A stretch of DNA of 64,000 nt. Origin: Gloeocapsopsis sp. IPPAS B-1203 (lineage in GTDB: Bacteria; Cyanobacteriota; Cyanobacteriia; Cyanobacteriales; Chroococcidiopsidaceae). The notes beneath the pieces are model-generated. The model was not told the DNA's origin and ran no database searches. It saw only the letters and a list, made by a program, of their open reading frames with translations. The stretch covers positions 62,001 to 126,000 of the forward strand of contig NZ_PEIG01000011.1 in assembly GCF_002749975.1 (NCBI RefSeq), written 5' to 3'. A program made the position numbers and the translations under genes. How positions within the stretch are numbered: the stretch's first letter is position 1; each line of letters begins with the position of its first letter. This document shows, in pieces, positions 27,719 to 36,477 of the stretch.

Positions 27719-28252
27719 ATGCTTGAGCTAGCAACCCTAGGTATATTGCAGAGCAAACCACTGCACGGTTATCGACTAAAGCAACAATTAGAGCAGTTTA
27801 TGAGTGGCTGTATCAGTGTTAACTATGGTGCAATCTACCCTTTGTTAAGGCGCTTGGAAGAACGCGGTGATATTGCCACTCTAATTCAAGAAGCAGGTGA
27901 AGCGGGACCTAGCCGCAAGATCTATTGCATAACTTCTCAAGGTATGATTGCTTTTCGGCGTAAAATGCTAGAACATCCCCACGAAAGTTGGGTCAATGCG
28001 CGATCGCGCTTTATCATCAAATACTTCTTTTTTAGTCATCTCGAATCTATCGAACGCATCAAACTTCTCGAACACCGGATTATGGTTTGTCGTCTGCGCC
28101 TTGAAAGTTTAGAAGTTCAACCAATACCGAGTGACGATTTTTATGAAATTGCTGTTTGGCATAGGTTTATTGCGGTAATCAAAGAAGAACTAGACTGGTT
28201 GAATGAGCGATTAGTGCTAGAACAGCAACAAGAATTAGAATCTCGAAATTAG
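27719..28252 (+). CDS. PadR family transcriptional regulator
   Basis: The N-terminal winged helix has the PadR signature: LATLGILQSKPLHGYRLKQQ, the recognition helix VNYGAIYPLLRRLEERGDI and a wing with PSRKIYCITSQG. The C-terminal half is a helical dimer domain of the Vir-DNA type. It stands divergent to the RND efflux pair, suggesting that it represses the pump and perhaps itself and responds to a pump substrate. That role is inferred from position. Confidence 0.93.
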   Translation: MLELATLGILQSKPLHGYRLKQQLEQFMSGCISVNYGAIYPLLRRLEERGDIATLIQEAGEAGPSRKIYCITSQGMIAFRRKMLEHPHESWVNARSRFIIKYFFFSHLESIERIKLLEHRIMVCRLRLESLEVQPIPSDDFYEIAVWHRFIAVIKEELDWLNERLVLEQQQELESRN

Positions 28253-28441
28253 TGAATGTCTTGCCCGCACTGAACAGCAATATGTTTTAATATTTTTTAA
28301 TAAATCAACATAATTACTGACCACTAGACTCTACTCAGTCGTCAGAATAGAGGAGAGTAATCCTTGGGAAATCCGAGCACTACTGTCTCCTTCGCTGCAC
28401 AATACAAAACACACTCATCATAGGTGAACGAGGAAGCGGGA

Positions 28442-28738
28442 ATGTCTAATATCAAATTTGAGAAAGAAAATCGTGAAGTCATTGCTGCTGATGGTGCTAA
28501 TCTTCGGCTCAAGGCAATGGAGAATGGCATCGATATTTATAAACTCTATGGCAAGATGATGAATTGTGGTGGCTATGGTCAATGTGGCACTTGTATTGTT
28601 GAGATTACAGAAGGAATAGAAAACTTGTCACCACGGACAGAAGTTGAAAACAGAAAATTGAAGAAGAAGCCAAAAAACTATCGCCTCGCGTGCCAAGCCT
28701 TAGTTAATGGATCTGTGAGTGTAGTCACGAAGCCTTAA
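28442..28738 (+). CDS. [2Fe-2S] ferredoxin with C-X5-C-X2-C spacing
   Basis: The cluster ligands are [10 protein letters not shown], with the fourth cysteine in YRLACQALV. The spacing is CX5CX2C, as in adrenodoxin-type proteins, not the CX4CX2C of the photosynthetic plant-type ferredoxin. It is therefore unlikely to be the main acceptor of photosystem I. I use the ATG at 28442 behind GAGGAAGCGGG, giving 98 residues; an upstream in-frame start would add six residues. Its gene lies directly before psbM, 140 bases away. Partner enzyme unknown. Confidence 0.88.
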   Translation: MSNIKFEKENREVIAADGANLRLKAMENGIDIYKLYGKMMNCGGYGQCGTCIVEITEGIENLSPRTEVENRKLKKKPKNYRLACQALVNGSVSVVTKP

Positions 28739-28880
28739 TGCATTAGAGAACTATGGAATTCATTTAAACTTTCTCTTTGAGACTTCTTTCATCTAAAAAA
28801 CCTTTCTTCCTCTTCTCTGACATCAGCGATGATGTTATTCTAAAATTGTTAGCTCACGATCTGCGAGAGGCTTTCTTTCG

Positions 28881-28997
28881 ATGCAAGTTAATGACTTAGG
28901 GTTCGTAGCGAGCATCTTGTTCGTTCTGGTTCCTGCTGTGTTTCTCATAATTCTGTATATTCAGACTGCTAGCCGCGAAGGTCGCAACGACTCATAA
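28881..28997 (+). CDS. psbM: Photosystem II reaction centre protein M
   Basis: The frame encodes 38 residues beginning [20 protein letters not shown] and ending [11 protein letters not shown], a single transmembrane helix typical of PsbM. It sits at the dimer interface of photosystem II in the thylakoid membrane. A GAGAGG element lies 12 bases before the start. A strong intrinsic terminator follows 16 bases after the stop, so it is the last gene of its transcript. Confidence 0.97.
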   Translation: MQVNDLGFVASILFVLVPAVFLIILYIQTASREGRNDS

Positions 28998-29013
28998 GAA
29001 TATATGCTTTAAC

Positions 29014-29041
29014 AAAACCCCTGCAATTTACAGGGGTTTTT
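29014..29041 (+). terminator. Intrinsic terminator of psbM
   Basis: Arms AAAACCCCTG and CAGGGGTTTT form a perfect 10-bp stem with a seven-base loop and end in a run of five T. It also has A-runs on the other side and so may serve the convergent stress-protein gene. Confidence 0.93.
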
Positions 29042-29067
29042 GCTTGCTGACTTGAGTTGAGTTGTGC

Positions 29068-29913
29068 TTAACCCACAGTTCTAGCCAACAGTACTGGGCA
29101 ATTTGCATTTACACGCACGTAATCAGATAAAGAAGAACCCAACAATCGATCTAGGTCAACAAAACTTTTGGCAATTGAAGGACGGCGATCAGGAGAACCA
29201 AGCATTAACAAGTCCACATTATTTTCTTCTGCAATTCGGCAGATTTCTTCACCTGGTTTACCTGTCGTTGATACAGCGCGTGGTTGTATACCAAGTTTCT
29301 TTGCTTCGGCGATCGCTCCTGCTAGCACAGAATCTTGTTCTCCTGAGGCGATCGTACTTGACGAACTACTTGCGCTTTTATCGACATGGGCTAAAATTAA
29401 TTGCCCTCCTTTAATGTCTCGCAGTAGAAACAAAGCTAATCGTAAACATTGGTTTGCTGCATCAGAACCGTCCATTGCCACCATGATGCGGTTGATTTTT
29501 TTGACGTAAATATCGTCTTTGACCAACAACATTGGTCGAGAGGATAATTGAAATACATACTGACTTACTGAGTTAGACAAAATTGATTGCAAACGTTTGA
29601 GGCCGCGCGAACCCATAATAATAAGATCCGCATCAATCTCCTCTGCGACTTGGCATACTATGTCTTTGGGATCGCCTTGCCGCAAAATTGCTGAGACCTT
29701 GGTTGGATCTAACTGCAAAGATTGGATTGCTGTAGCTAGAACCTTTCCTCCCTCTTCCCACTTGGATGTCATAATCTCAGCACTAACTTGAGAGGGAACA
29801 ACGTGCAAAACTGTAACAGATGCCTTTTGAATCGATGGCAAATCCATCAATGCTTTGAGCATTTCTTCTGAATGACCAGTGCCAGAGTCAGCTAGCAGAA
29901 TTTTTTCTAACAT
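29068..29913 (-). CDS. Universal stress protein with two USP domains
   Basis: Two UspA domains follow each other (residues 1-140 and 142-281). The first ends in IIMGSRGLKRLQSILSNSVS, fitting the ATP-binding GxxG-x9-G(S/T) motif. The second has LLMLGSPDRR and then LLGSSLSDYV, a looser match, so nucleotide binding may be limited to the first domain. The protein is cytosolic. It converges on psbM and shares the terminator region. USPs of this type respond to energy or redox stress, but the trigger here is unknown. Confidence 0.92.
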   Translation of the reverse strand: MLEKILLADSGTGHSEEMLKALMDLPSIQKASVTVLHVVPSQVSAEIMTSKWEEGGKVLATAIQSLQLDPTKVSAILRQGDPKDIVCQVAEEIDADLIIMGSRGLKRLQSILSNSVSQYVFQLSSRPMLLVKDDIYVKKINRIMVAMDGSDAANQCLRLALFLLRDIKGGQLILAHVDKSASSSSSTIASGEQDSVLAGAIAEAKKLGIQPRAVSTTGKPGEEICRIAEENNVDLLMLGSPDRRPSIAKSFVDLDRLLGSSLSDYVRVNANCPVLLARTVG

Positions 29914-30976
29914 TGAGCCTCTTTATTGTTTTGTTCAGTAACTGAGTTGAATACAGTGTATTAAGCAAAGTAATACTTTGCACTAAACAGTAAACTTATA
30001 ATTTTTATAATTAATATCTTACAATTTTGCTGGATATTTTAATTACTTGATTACTTTACATTTTAGATTAAATTTTACTTAATTGAGAACAAATAATTTT
30101 TAATAAAATTAACAATAGTTAAATCATTGACGTCCTTTAGGCTGATTTTATAGTTATGTTTATATATTTTTCATAAGAATCCAGATCATCTCACCTCAAA
30201 GTTCAATACCAAACTATAAATCAATAGATTAAGCAGGCTTTAACCCAATGCATTGATAACTTAAATATTACAAAAATTTATTAATCTTTTTATAGAAACC
30301 AAAAAGCAAAGCTGATAAGAGTTATTAATGAAGATCAAGCTGTCTTGCTTGATCTTCATTAACATCTTTTCGATTAGTTATTATCTACTTCACTTTGATT
30401 TATTTATGTATCTAGTATAAGTACGATAAAATTATCTTCTATTATTAGTAATATTTGCTTATGATTTAAGTTTATAAATTATGATGTTATTTTTGTTACA
30501 CCCTTAGCACGGAAAAAGTACAGATATTTAACTATTGTCAAGAATTAGCTATGGCAAGTTCAATATAAACTTGAAAAATGGTTGCGACAAATCATGAGTA
30601 TTTAAAATATTCTATGCTTTGAAGCTCATTTATATTTTTGTTTAAACTGAACATAGCTACTAAACACTGACTTGTGATTGACCGCAGCTTGAGTTATCTC
30701 AAAATGACGAGGCTAAGCTTTACTTATATCACTAGTTGTTGCCAAAATCTGATTCATTGTCTGAAAGCAAGAGTTTTCTAGGCTTATCTGACAAGATATC
30801 GTAAATATTGCTATTAAATTTATTAACTCAGACTTAATCGAGCATTAATCGGTGTTAAACTTAAGACACTAAGGTATACCTCCTCCACAGGTGTCATTAG
30901 GCTGTCTCATTTCGTATAGTTGTGATGAGTACAGAAATTCTTTTATCTACAAAAGGTGTGAGGATAAGAGGTAAAA
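29914..30976. other. 1-kb AT-rich intergenic region upstream of the porin
   Basis: No credible frame is found in over 1000 bases. It contains the promoter of the stress protein at one end and a long leader or promoter region for the porin at the other. A perfect 16-bp inverted repeat at 30325-30362 is listed separately. Such leaders of outer-membrane protein genes may host regulatory RNAs. Confidence 0.5.
30325..30362. repeat. Perfect 16-bp inverted repeat in the porin upstream region
   Basis: TTAATGAAGATCAAGC is followed after six bases by its exact reverse complement. There is no T-run downstream on either strand, so it is not a standard terminator. It could be the 3' end of a small RNA, a protein-binding site or a cruciform. 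Confidence 0.8.
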
Positions 30977-32905
30977 ATGTCAAGAATCTTGTGGAAATCA
31001 CTGCTACTTAGCCCAGCAATTTTAGGAGCAACACTAGTTGTATCCTCTACTGCGCTCGCAGTAGAACAGCCACAACAGGTTGAAGGTCAACAAGACACTG
31101 CTCAAGCTCCAGCAACAGATTATGTAGTTGCAATTGCAGATAATACTGTTGAGCAAAATACTACGGTAAGTGCTCAGCTAATCAACCCATCTGCCACTCA
31201 ACCCCAAACAGTAGCAGTCACTCAAGTGAGTCCTGCTCCCATCACTGTAGCCCAAGCAACTACAGCCCCAGTAGTACCTGCTACCGCTCCCGAAGCAACA
31301 TCAGTTGAATCGTTAGACGAACTCAACCGCTACAGCAACGAAGGCAGGGGCGATGTCAACTCAGTTGCGCAAGTTACCTCCGTTTCTCAACTATCTGACG
31401 TACAACCGACAGATTGGGCATTCCAAGCATTACAATCCCTTGTAGAACGCTACGGAGTGATTGCAGGTTATCCCGATGGAACATATCGTGGAAACCGTGC
31501 GATGACACGTTATGAGTTTGCCGCTGGTTTGAACGCTGCGTTAGACCGAGTAAACGAACTGATTGCAGCGGGTACTGCTGATATGGTTCGGCGTGAAGAT
31601 CTGGCAACTCTCCAGCGATTGCAAGAAGAATTTGCAGCAGAACTCGCAACACTACGCGGTCGTGTAGATGCTTTAGAAGCTCAGACAGCTGAACTCGAGG
31701 CAAATCAGTTCTCCACAACAACTAAATTAGTTGGTGAAGTAGTTGCAGCAGTGACTGATACGTTTGGAGATGACGTTGACGATAACACAGTACTGCAAAA
31801 CCGCGTCCGCTTAGACTTCCAAAGCAGCTTTGGCGGATCTGATATTTTACATACACGGTTATCGACAGGTAACGCTCAGCCATTTAGTTTTAGTGCGTTT
31901 AATGGTCCTGGTGCGAATGCCACATTTGAAGGTCAACAAACCTTTAATGTATCACCAAGCTTCGACAACGACGTTTTCGTCGATTGGTTAGCTTATGACT
32001 TCCCACTATTTGGACAGGCTAGAGGTTATTTAGCAGCAACTGGTGGTGTTCATAGTGACTATGCAGCAACTGCTAACCCTTACTTCGAGGACTACGACGG
32101 TGGTAGAGGTGCGCTATCTACCTTCGCACAACAAAACCCAATCTATCGGATTGGAGGTGGCGCTGGTGGTGGTTTAACACTAGCATTTGGTGGTGAAGGT
32201 GTTCTCAGACCAAGTTCTTTAACAGTAGGTTACTTAGCAGATAATGCAGCAGACCCAGGTCTGAGTGCAGGTATTGGTAACGGTGACTATGCCGCGTTAG
32301 CTCAGTTGAACTTCAATCTTGGCGATCGCGTTGCTTTAGCAGCAACTTATGTCCACGGTTATCACACCACTGGTAACGGAATTTACGATATCGGTGGTTC
32401 ATTCGGTAATCAGTCGGCTGGTCCAGTTGTTGGTACTACCCAAGCAAACCTTGCCGATATCAGTGGTGACGGCTTCGTAGATGGCGTTCCAGGTCTATTA
32501 ACAGGACCAACAGTAACTAACTCGTATGGTGTATCGGCTGCACTCCGCTTAAGCGATAGAATTTCCTTGAGTGGCTTCGGTACTTATACAAATGCTACGC
32601 TTCTAGGTCGCGGTGGTGCTGATATTTGGACCTTTGGTGGTGGAGTTGCTTTCCCAGACTTGGGTAAAGAAGGCAACCTCTTGGGTATCTTCGCCGGTGT
32701 AGAACCTACTTTAAGAGGCGTTGATGCTCCTGGTGTAGTAGGTTTCGAGCGTGATTATGGTTTACATGTTGAAGGCTTCTACAGATATCAGCTAACCGAC
32801 AATGTCTCGATTACACCCGGTGTGATTTGGTTAAGTTCTCCAGGGCAAAATAATGATAACTCAGATGTCGTTATTGGTACACTCCGGACAACCTTCAACT
32901 TCTAG
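30977..32905 (+). CDS. SLH-domain outer-membrane porin (iron uptake porin / OprB type)
   Basis: The 642-residue protein has a signal peptide (LLLSPAILGATLVVSSTALA), a Gln/Thr/Pro-rich linker, one SLH domain (DVQPTDWAFQALQSLVERYG to MTRYEFAAGLNAALDRVNEL), a coiled-coil stretch (LQRLQEEFAAELATLRGRVD) and a C-terminal beta-barrel ending in TLRTTFNF, with Phe as last residue as in most outer-membrane barrels. The SLH domain binds the peptidoglycan-linked polymer. Family members pass inorganic ions, and some are named iron uptake porins. AAGAGGTAAAA is the ribosome site. A terminator follows the stop. Confidence 0.94.
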   Translation: MSRILWKSLLLSPAILGATLVVSSTALAVEQPQQVEGQQDTAQAPATDYVVAIADNTVEQNTTVSAQLINPSATQPQTVAVTQVSPAPITVAQATTAPVVPATAPEATSVESLDELNRYSNEGRGDVNSVAQVTSVSQLSDVQPTDWAFQALQSLVERYGVIAGYPDGTYRGNRAMTRYEFAAGLNAALDRVNELIAAGTADMVRREDLATLQRLQEEFAAELATLRGRVDALEAQTAELEANQFSTTTKLVGEVVAAVTDTFGDDVDDNTVLQNRVRLDFQSSFGGSDILHTRLSTGNAQPFSFSAFNGPGANATFEGQQTFNVSPSFDNDVFVDWLAYDFPLFGQARGYLAATGGVHSDYAATANPYFEDYDGGRGALSTFAQQNPIYRIGGGAGGGLTLAFGGEGVLRPSSLTVGYLADNAADPGLSAGIGNGDYAALAQLNFNLGDRVALAATYVHGYHTTGNGIYDIGGSFGNQSAGPVVGTTQANLADISGDGFVDGVPGLLTGPTVTNSYGVSAALRLSDRISLSGFGTYTNATLLGRGGADIWTFGGGVAFPDLGKEGNLLGIFAGVEPTLRGVDAPGVVGFERDYGLHVEGFYRYQLTDNVSITPGVIWLSSPGQNNDNSDVVIGTLRTTFNF

Positions 32906-32940
32906 GTTGTTACTGCGCTGTTTGAACTAAATAAAATATG

Positions 32941-32967
32941 AAACCCGCAATCAGCGGGTTTTTTTTT
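32941..32967 (+). terminator. Intrinsic terminator of the porin gene
   Basis: AAACCCGC and GCGGGTTT pair around a five-base loop and are followed by a run of T. It starts 36 bases after the porin stop. Confidence 0.93.
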
Positions 32968-32994
32968 CTCGTCCTATGTTGAAGCTATTTGATA

Positions 32995-33156
32995 GACCTC
33001 CTGCATGAATCGTAGATGCTCTGCGACTAAAGTCGGGGCTACGCAAACGAAGTTGACGAGCGCACACTAAATTGAGAGTTTTACTAGTAAGTCCACGAAG
33101 GTGGACTTAGTGTGTTTAGCTGCGAATTTATTTGCCAAGCATTCATGCAAGATGTC
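32995..33156. repeat. Dispersed small repeat, complete copy with terminal inverted repeats
   Basis: The ends are GACCTCCTGCATGAAT and ATTCATGCAAGATGTC, which match as inverted repeats at 14 of 16 positions. Inside lies a perfect hairpin AAGTCCAC/GTGGACTT with a GAAG loop (33089-33108). Partial relatives occur at 35486, 53254 and 58532. The layout is MITE-like; it encodes nothing. An IS200/IS605-derived origin is possible because of the hairpins. Confidence 0.75.
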
Positions 33157-33214
33157 TAATAAAATCTGAAGCGTTAAGCTATTTAAAATAACAAACCCCA
33201 GTGGAGAACCGGAG

Positions 33215-33220
33215 TATAAT
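33215..33220 (+). promoter_or_regulatory. Possible -10 element before the Rrf2/cysK genes
   Basis: A perfect TATAAT lies 50 bases before the GTG start of the Rrf2 gene. The -35 region (near AAATAACA) is poor, as in activated promoters. Confidence 0.4.
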
Positions 33221-33269
33221 TGAAAAAGAGCGGATAAAAGCCTAATAACCTATCACGTTTGTGTAGCCT

Positions 33270-33707
33270 GTGGAAATTTCGTGTAAGACTGAATATGCGC
33301 TTCTTGCTCTCTTAGAGCTAGCAACGAATTATGAAATCGGCGAACCACTACAAATCCGGCAAATTGCTGCCCAACAGCAAATACCAGATCGCTATCTAGA
33401 GCAACTGTTGGCAACATTGAGGCGTGGCGGTATAGTAAAAAGCCAAAGAGGTGCAAAAGGTGGTTATATCTTGGCACGAGAGCCTTGGAAAATTACCTTG
33501 CTAGATGTCATATTTTGCTTAGAAGGTTTAGAAACTGCTACTTCTGAGGATGAAGCTCAACCAAAAACAGTAGAGAGTGCTGTTGTTCAAGAAGTTTGGC
33601 AAGAATCGCGTCAAGCAGCTAATTCTGTCTTACAAAAATATACACTGCAAAATCTTTGCGAGCAGCGAGCAGCTAGAAAGCAGTTGAACATTATGTATTA
33701 CATTTAG
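33270..33707 (+). CDS. Rrf2 family transcriptional regulator without an Fe-S triad
   Basis: The 145-residue protein starts at GTG. The winged helix is typical: MEISCKTEYALLALLELA, then IRQIAAQQQIPDRYLEQLLA and a wing with KSQRGAKGGYILAR. Cysteines are only at 5, 83 and 130, so the three clustered cysteines that hold the [2Fe-2S] cluster in IscR are missing. It resembles CymR-type members, which sense cysteine metabolism through the cysteine synthase protein. cysK lies 99 bases downstream, which supports control of cysteine or Fe-S sulfur supply. This role is an inference. Confidence 0.9.
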   Translation: MEISCKTEYALLALLELATNYEIGEPLQIRQIAAQQQIPDRYLEQLLATLRRGGIVKSQRGAKGGYILAREPWKITLLDVIFCLEGLETATSEDEAQPKTVESAVVQEVWQESRQAANSVLQKYTLQNLCEQRAARKQLNIMYYI

Positions 33708-33806
33708 GGGCGAGGAGCAAGTGAGTAGTGAATAGTGATTAAATTTTTCTCTTCTCAGTTCCCTTTACTTTTTACATTTTCATTCAAATTCCTCTGAACT
33801 AAAACT

Positions 33807-34769
33807 ATGCGTATTGCTCAGAATATTACAGAATTAATCGGTCGCACACCTTTAGTACAACTCAATCGTATTCCCCAATCTGAGGGCTGCGTAGCGCGGG
33901 TAGTCGTGAAACTAGAAAGTATGAATCCTTCCGCCTCGGTTAAGGATCGCATTGGTTTTAGTATGATTAAAGCAGCAGAAAAGGAGAAACTCATTACTCC
34001 TGGGAAGACAATTTTAGTTGAACCAACTTCAGGTAACACAGGAATTGCCTTAGCAATGGCAGCAGCAGCTAAAGGATATCGCTTAATTTTAACAATGCCT
34101 GAAACAATGAGTGCCGAAAGGCGGGCGATGCTGCGGGCTTACGGTGCAGAATTAGAACTTACTCCAGGAATAGAGGGAATGAGTGGGGCAATTCGACGGG
34201 CACAGTTAATTGTAGAAAATACTCCACATGCTTACATGCTGCAACAGTTCCGCAACCCTGCAAATGCCCAAATTCATCGAGAAACAACAGCAGAAGAACT
34301 GTGGCAAGACACTGACGGGCAGATTGATTTTATGGTCGCTGGTGTAGGAACTGGTGGCACAATTACTGGTGTTGCTGAAGTGATAAAAGCTCGCAAGCCA
34401 AGTTTTAAGGCGATCGCTGTTGAACCGACAAACAGCCCCGTCCTTTCTGGTGGCAAACCAGGACCGCACAAAATCCAAGGAATTGGTGCAGGGTTTATCC
34501 CCCAAGTCTTGCGCGTAGATATGATTGACGAAGTGATCGCAGTAACTGATGAGGAAGCGATCGCCTACGGACGTCGATTAGCACGCGAAGAAGGTTTACT
34601 TTCAGGGATTTCTAGTGGTGCTGCGTTATGTGCAGCAATTCGAGTAGCACAGCGCTCAGAAAACAAAGGCAAACTAATTGTGATGATTCAACCTAGCTTT
34701 GGCGAACGATACTTGAGTACACCATTGTTTCAAGATTTAGAGCCAAAATTACCTGCTACCGTTAGTTAG
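33807..34769 (+). CDS. cysK: Cysteine synthase A (O-acetylserine sulfhydrylase)
   Basis: This PLP enzyme makes cysteine from O-acetylserine and sulfide. The cofactor lysine is Lys46 in [20 protein letters not shown] forms the substrate-binding loop, and [11 protein letters not shown] is the phosphate loop. The C-terminal region has [14 protein letters not shown]. Length 320 fits. It follows the Rrf2 regulator on the same strand and precedes a dnaJ-like gene by 20 bases. Confidence 0.96.
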   Translation: MRIAQNITELIGRTPLVQLNRIPQSEGCVARVVVKLESMNPSASVKDRIGFSMIKAAEKEKLITPGKTILVEPTSGNTGIALAMAAAAKGYRLILTMPETMSAERRAMLRAYGAELELTPGIEGMSGAIRRAQLIVENTPHAYMLQQFRNPANAQIHRETTAEELWQDTDGQIDFMVAGVGTGGTITGVAEVIKARKPSFKAIAVEPTNSPVLSGGKPGPHKIQGIGAGFIPQVLRVDMIDEVIAVTDEEAIAYGRRLAREEGLLSGISSGAALCAAIRVAQRSENKGKLIVMIQPSFGERYLSTPLFQDLEPKLPATVS

Positions 34770-34789
34770 TTAACGCTACAGTAGGTGTC

Positions 34790-35485
34790 ATGGCATCTAA
34801 TCACTACGACACTTTAGACGTTAATGCAGCAGCTAGCCAAGCGGAGATCAAACAAGCCTATCGCCGCTTGGTAAAAAAGTTTCATCCTGATAGTAATCAG
34901 GATGTGGATCGCGAGGAAATTATTCGCATTAACGCGGCATACGAAGTTTTAGGAGACGCTCAAAAACGGCACTCCTATGATAAACAACTGTCAAATAATC
35001 AATTTAGACAAGAACGCCGCGAACGGCAACAGCGGACAGCTACAGTTCAAAATCAATATCGTGCTTCACGTCAAACAGGAAGAGATGCTGATGAGGAATT
35101 AGCACACTGGCTGCACCAAGTTTATCAGCCTGTGAATCGTCTCATTTGTCGAATTCTCAATTCCTTAGAAGAACAAATTGAGCAGTTAGCGGCAGATCCT
35201 TTTGATGATGAATTGCTAGCAGATTTTGAGGATTACTTACATGACTGTCGCGACTGGTTAAAACAAGCACAAACAACGTTTCGTTCACTTCCTAATCCAC
35301 CTACTGTTGCAGGAGCAGCGGCGCACTTGTATTATTGCCTTAATCAAGTAGGAGATGGATTAGAAGAGTTGAGTTACTTTCCACTCAATTATGACGATCG
35401 CTACTTACATATGGGTCAAGAGTTGTTTCGGATCGCCGCTGGCTTACATTGTGAAGCTCAAGAATCGCTAGAGGTGATTGCTTAA
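34790..35485 (+). CDS. J-domain protein
   Basis: Residues 4-65 are a J domain: YDTLDVNAAASQAEIKQAYR, the catalytic FHPDSN with HPD, and NAAYEVLGDAQKRHSYD. It should stimulate an Hsp70. The rest, about 165 residues, is acidic and helical and lacks the Gly/Phe and zinc modules of DnaJ, so it is a type III member with an unknown client. It begins 20 bases after cysK and may be cotranscribed. A repeat fragment follows the stop. Confidence 0.9.
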   Translation: MASNHYDTLDVNAAASQAEIKQAYRRLVKKFHPDSNQDVDREEIIRINAAYEVLGDAQKRHSYDKQLSNNQFRQERRERQQRTATVQNQYRASRQTGRDADEELAHWLHQVYQPVNRLICRILNSLEEQIEQLAADPFDDELLADFEDYLHDCRDWLKQAQTTFRSLPNPPTVAGAAAHLYYCLNQVGDGLEELSYFPLNYDDRYLHMGQELFRIAAGLHCEAQESLEVIA

Positions 35486-35543
35486 CAGATGTCCTCCCAC
35501 TGAAGTCGGGGGCTACCTAAGCAAAGTGTACCTTTGTACACTA
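35486..35543. repeat. Dispersed small repeat, partial copy
   Basis: CTGAAGTCGGGGGCTAC matches the ACTAAAGTCGGGGCTAC part of the full copy at 32995. The hairpin is AGTGTAC/GTACACT with loop CTTT (35525-35542), different in sequence but in the same position as in the full copy. It starts just after the stop of the J-domain gene. Confidence 0.6.
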
Positions 35544-35568
35544 AAACAAAACTTTTACCATTTTCCCT

Positions 35569-36375
35569 TTACCCTTCTCGATCAAGATAGAAGTGTTGTT
35601 GACCGTACTGCTGGGCTTTTTTGAGCAAAGATGCTAGTTTCGTGTCTGGTGGGATTGAAGCAGGGGGCGTAGCAATTTGTCGTAAAAGATACCACGGTAA
35701 ACCAACTGATTCGCGTAAGGCTAAGTAAGCTTTTTGGCGAAAACCCCACCTGGCTGGTAAGCGACTCGTGCGTGGAATGACTGAGAATCCATAAGCACGA
35801 AATTCGATCAGCGATCGCCACATATGAGGAGCATCGCTGACTAGGATAATGCGCTGAATATTTCGTTGTTGTAAAATTGCTGCTGAAAAAATCGCATTTT
35901 CCTTTGTGGTTAAAGAACAATTTTCACCATCAACAACTTGCTGTGGAACACTTTGGGCTATCAATAACTCGATAATCGGTAAAGCATCTCCCCTACCACT
36001 GACAAAAATAATGGGCGCTCTTTTGGCTTGCCACAATTGAGTGGCTACTCTAGCCCGATCCATCCTTAAAGCTCTGCCTCGACCTAAAATAACAATGGCA
36101 TCGACAGAAGTTCCAGGATCAGCAGGAAGAAACAATCCATTGACAGCAACGACTGATATCAACCCGATCGCAATTAAGCTACATAGTAATATAGCCATGC
36201 TGGGAAGGATCAATTTTTGAAACTTGCGCCGCCAGATCCGAGCAATCAGCCACAGGCTAACAAGCACGACAATGAGAGTTGCCAAGAATAGTAAAATTGG
36301 CGATCGCAACTGTTGCCAGCCAAACTCGACAGGAAACTGTGTAAACTCACGCGGACAGAAACGGGAATCAAACAT
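35569..36375 (-). CDS. YdcF/DUF218 family membrane protein
   Basis: Two N-terminal helices (SPILLFLATLIVVLVSLWLI and LPSMAILLCSLIAIGLISVV) anchor a DUF218 domain. The domain shows AIVILGRGRALRMDRAR, PIIFVSGRGDALP, a Thr-Lys-Glu-Asn block (LTTKENAIFS) and ILVSDAPHMWRS. DUF218 proteins such as SanA and YdcF act in envelope or vancomycin-related functions; no precise reaction is known. It lies between two plus-strand genes as a single unit. Confidence 0.88.
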   Translation of the reverse strand: MFDSRFCPREFTQFPVEFGWQQLRSPILLFLATLIVVLVSLWLIARIWRRKFQKLILPSMAILLCSLIAIGLISVVAVNGLFLPADPGTSVDAIVILGRGRALRMDRARVATQLWQAKRAPIIFVSGRGDALPIIELLIAQSVPQQVVDGENCSLTTKENAIFSAAILQQRNIQRIILVSDAPHMWRSLIEFRAYGFSVIPRTSRLPARWGFRQKAYLALRESVGLPWYLLRQIATPPASIPPDTKLASLLKKAQQYGQQHFYLDREG

Positions 36376-36477
36376 TGGTTGCAGTCACAACTCAGCGTCA
36401 GGTGCAAGGCTTACGCTAATAGTTTATGCTGATAACAGTATCATTCAAAAAACTTTACATTAATAACTTGTGTACTC

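Larger units (their letters stand above)
32906..33269. other. Intergenic region with terminator, mobile-type repeat and promoter
   Basis: From left to right it holds the porin terminator (32941), a 162-base dispersed repeat (32995-33156) and a promoter-like TATAAT before the Rrf2 gene. No protein frame is seen. Confidence 0.6.
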
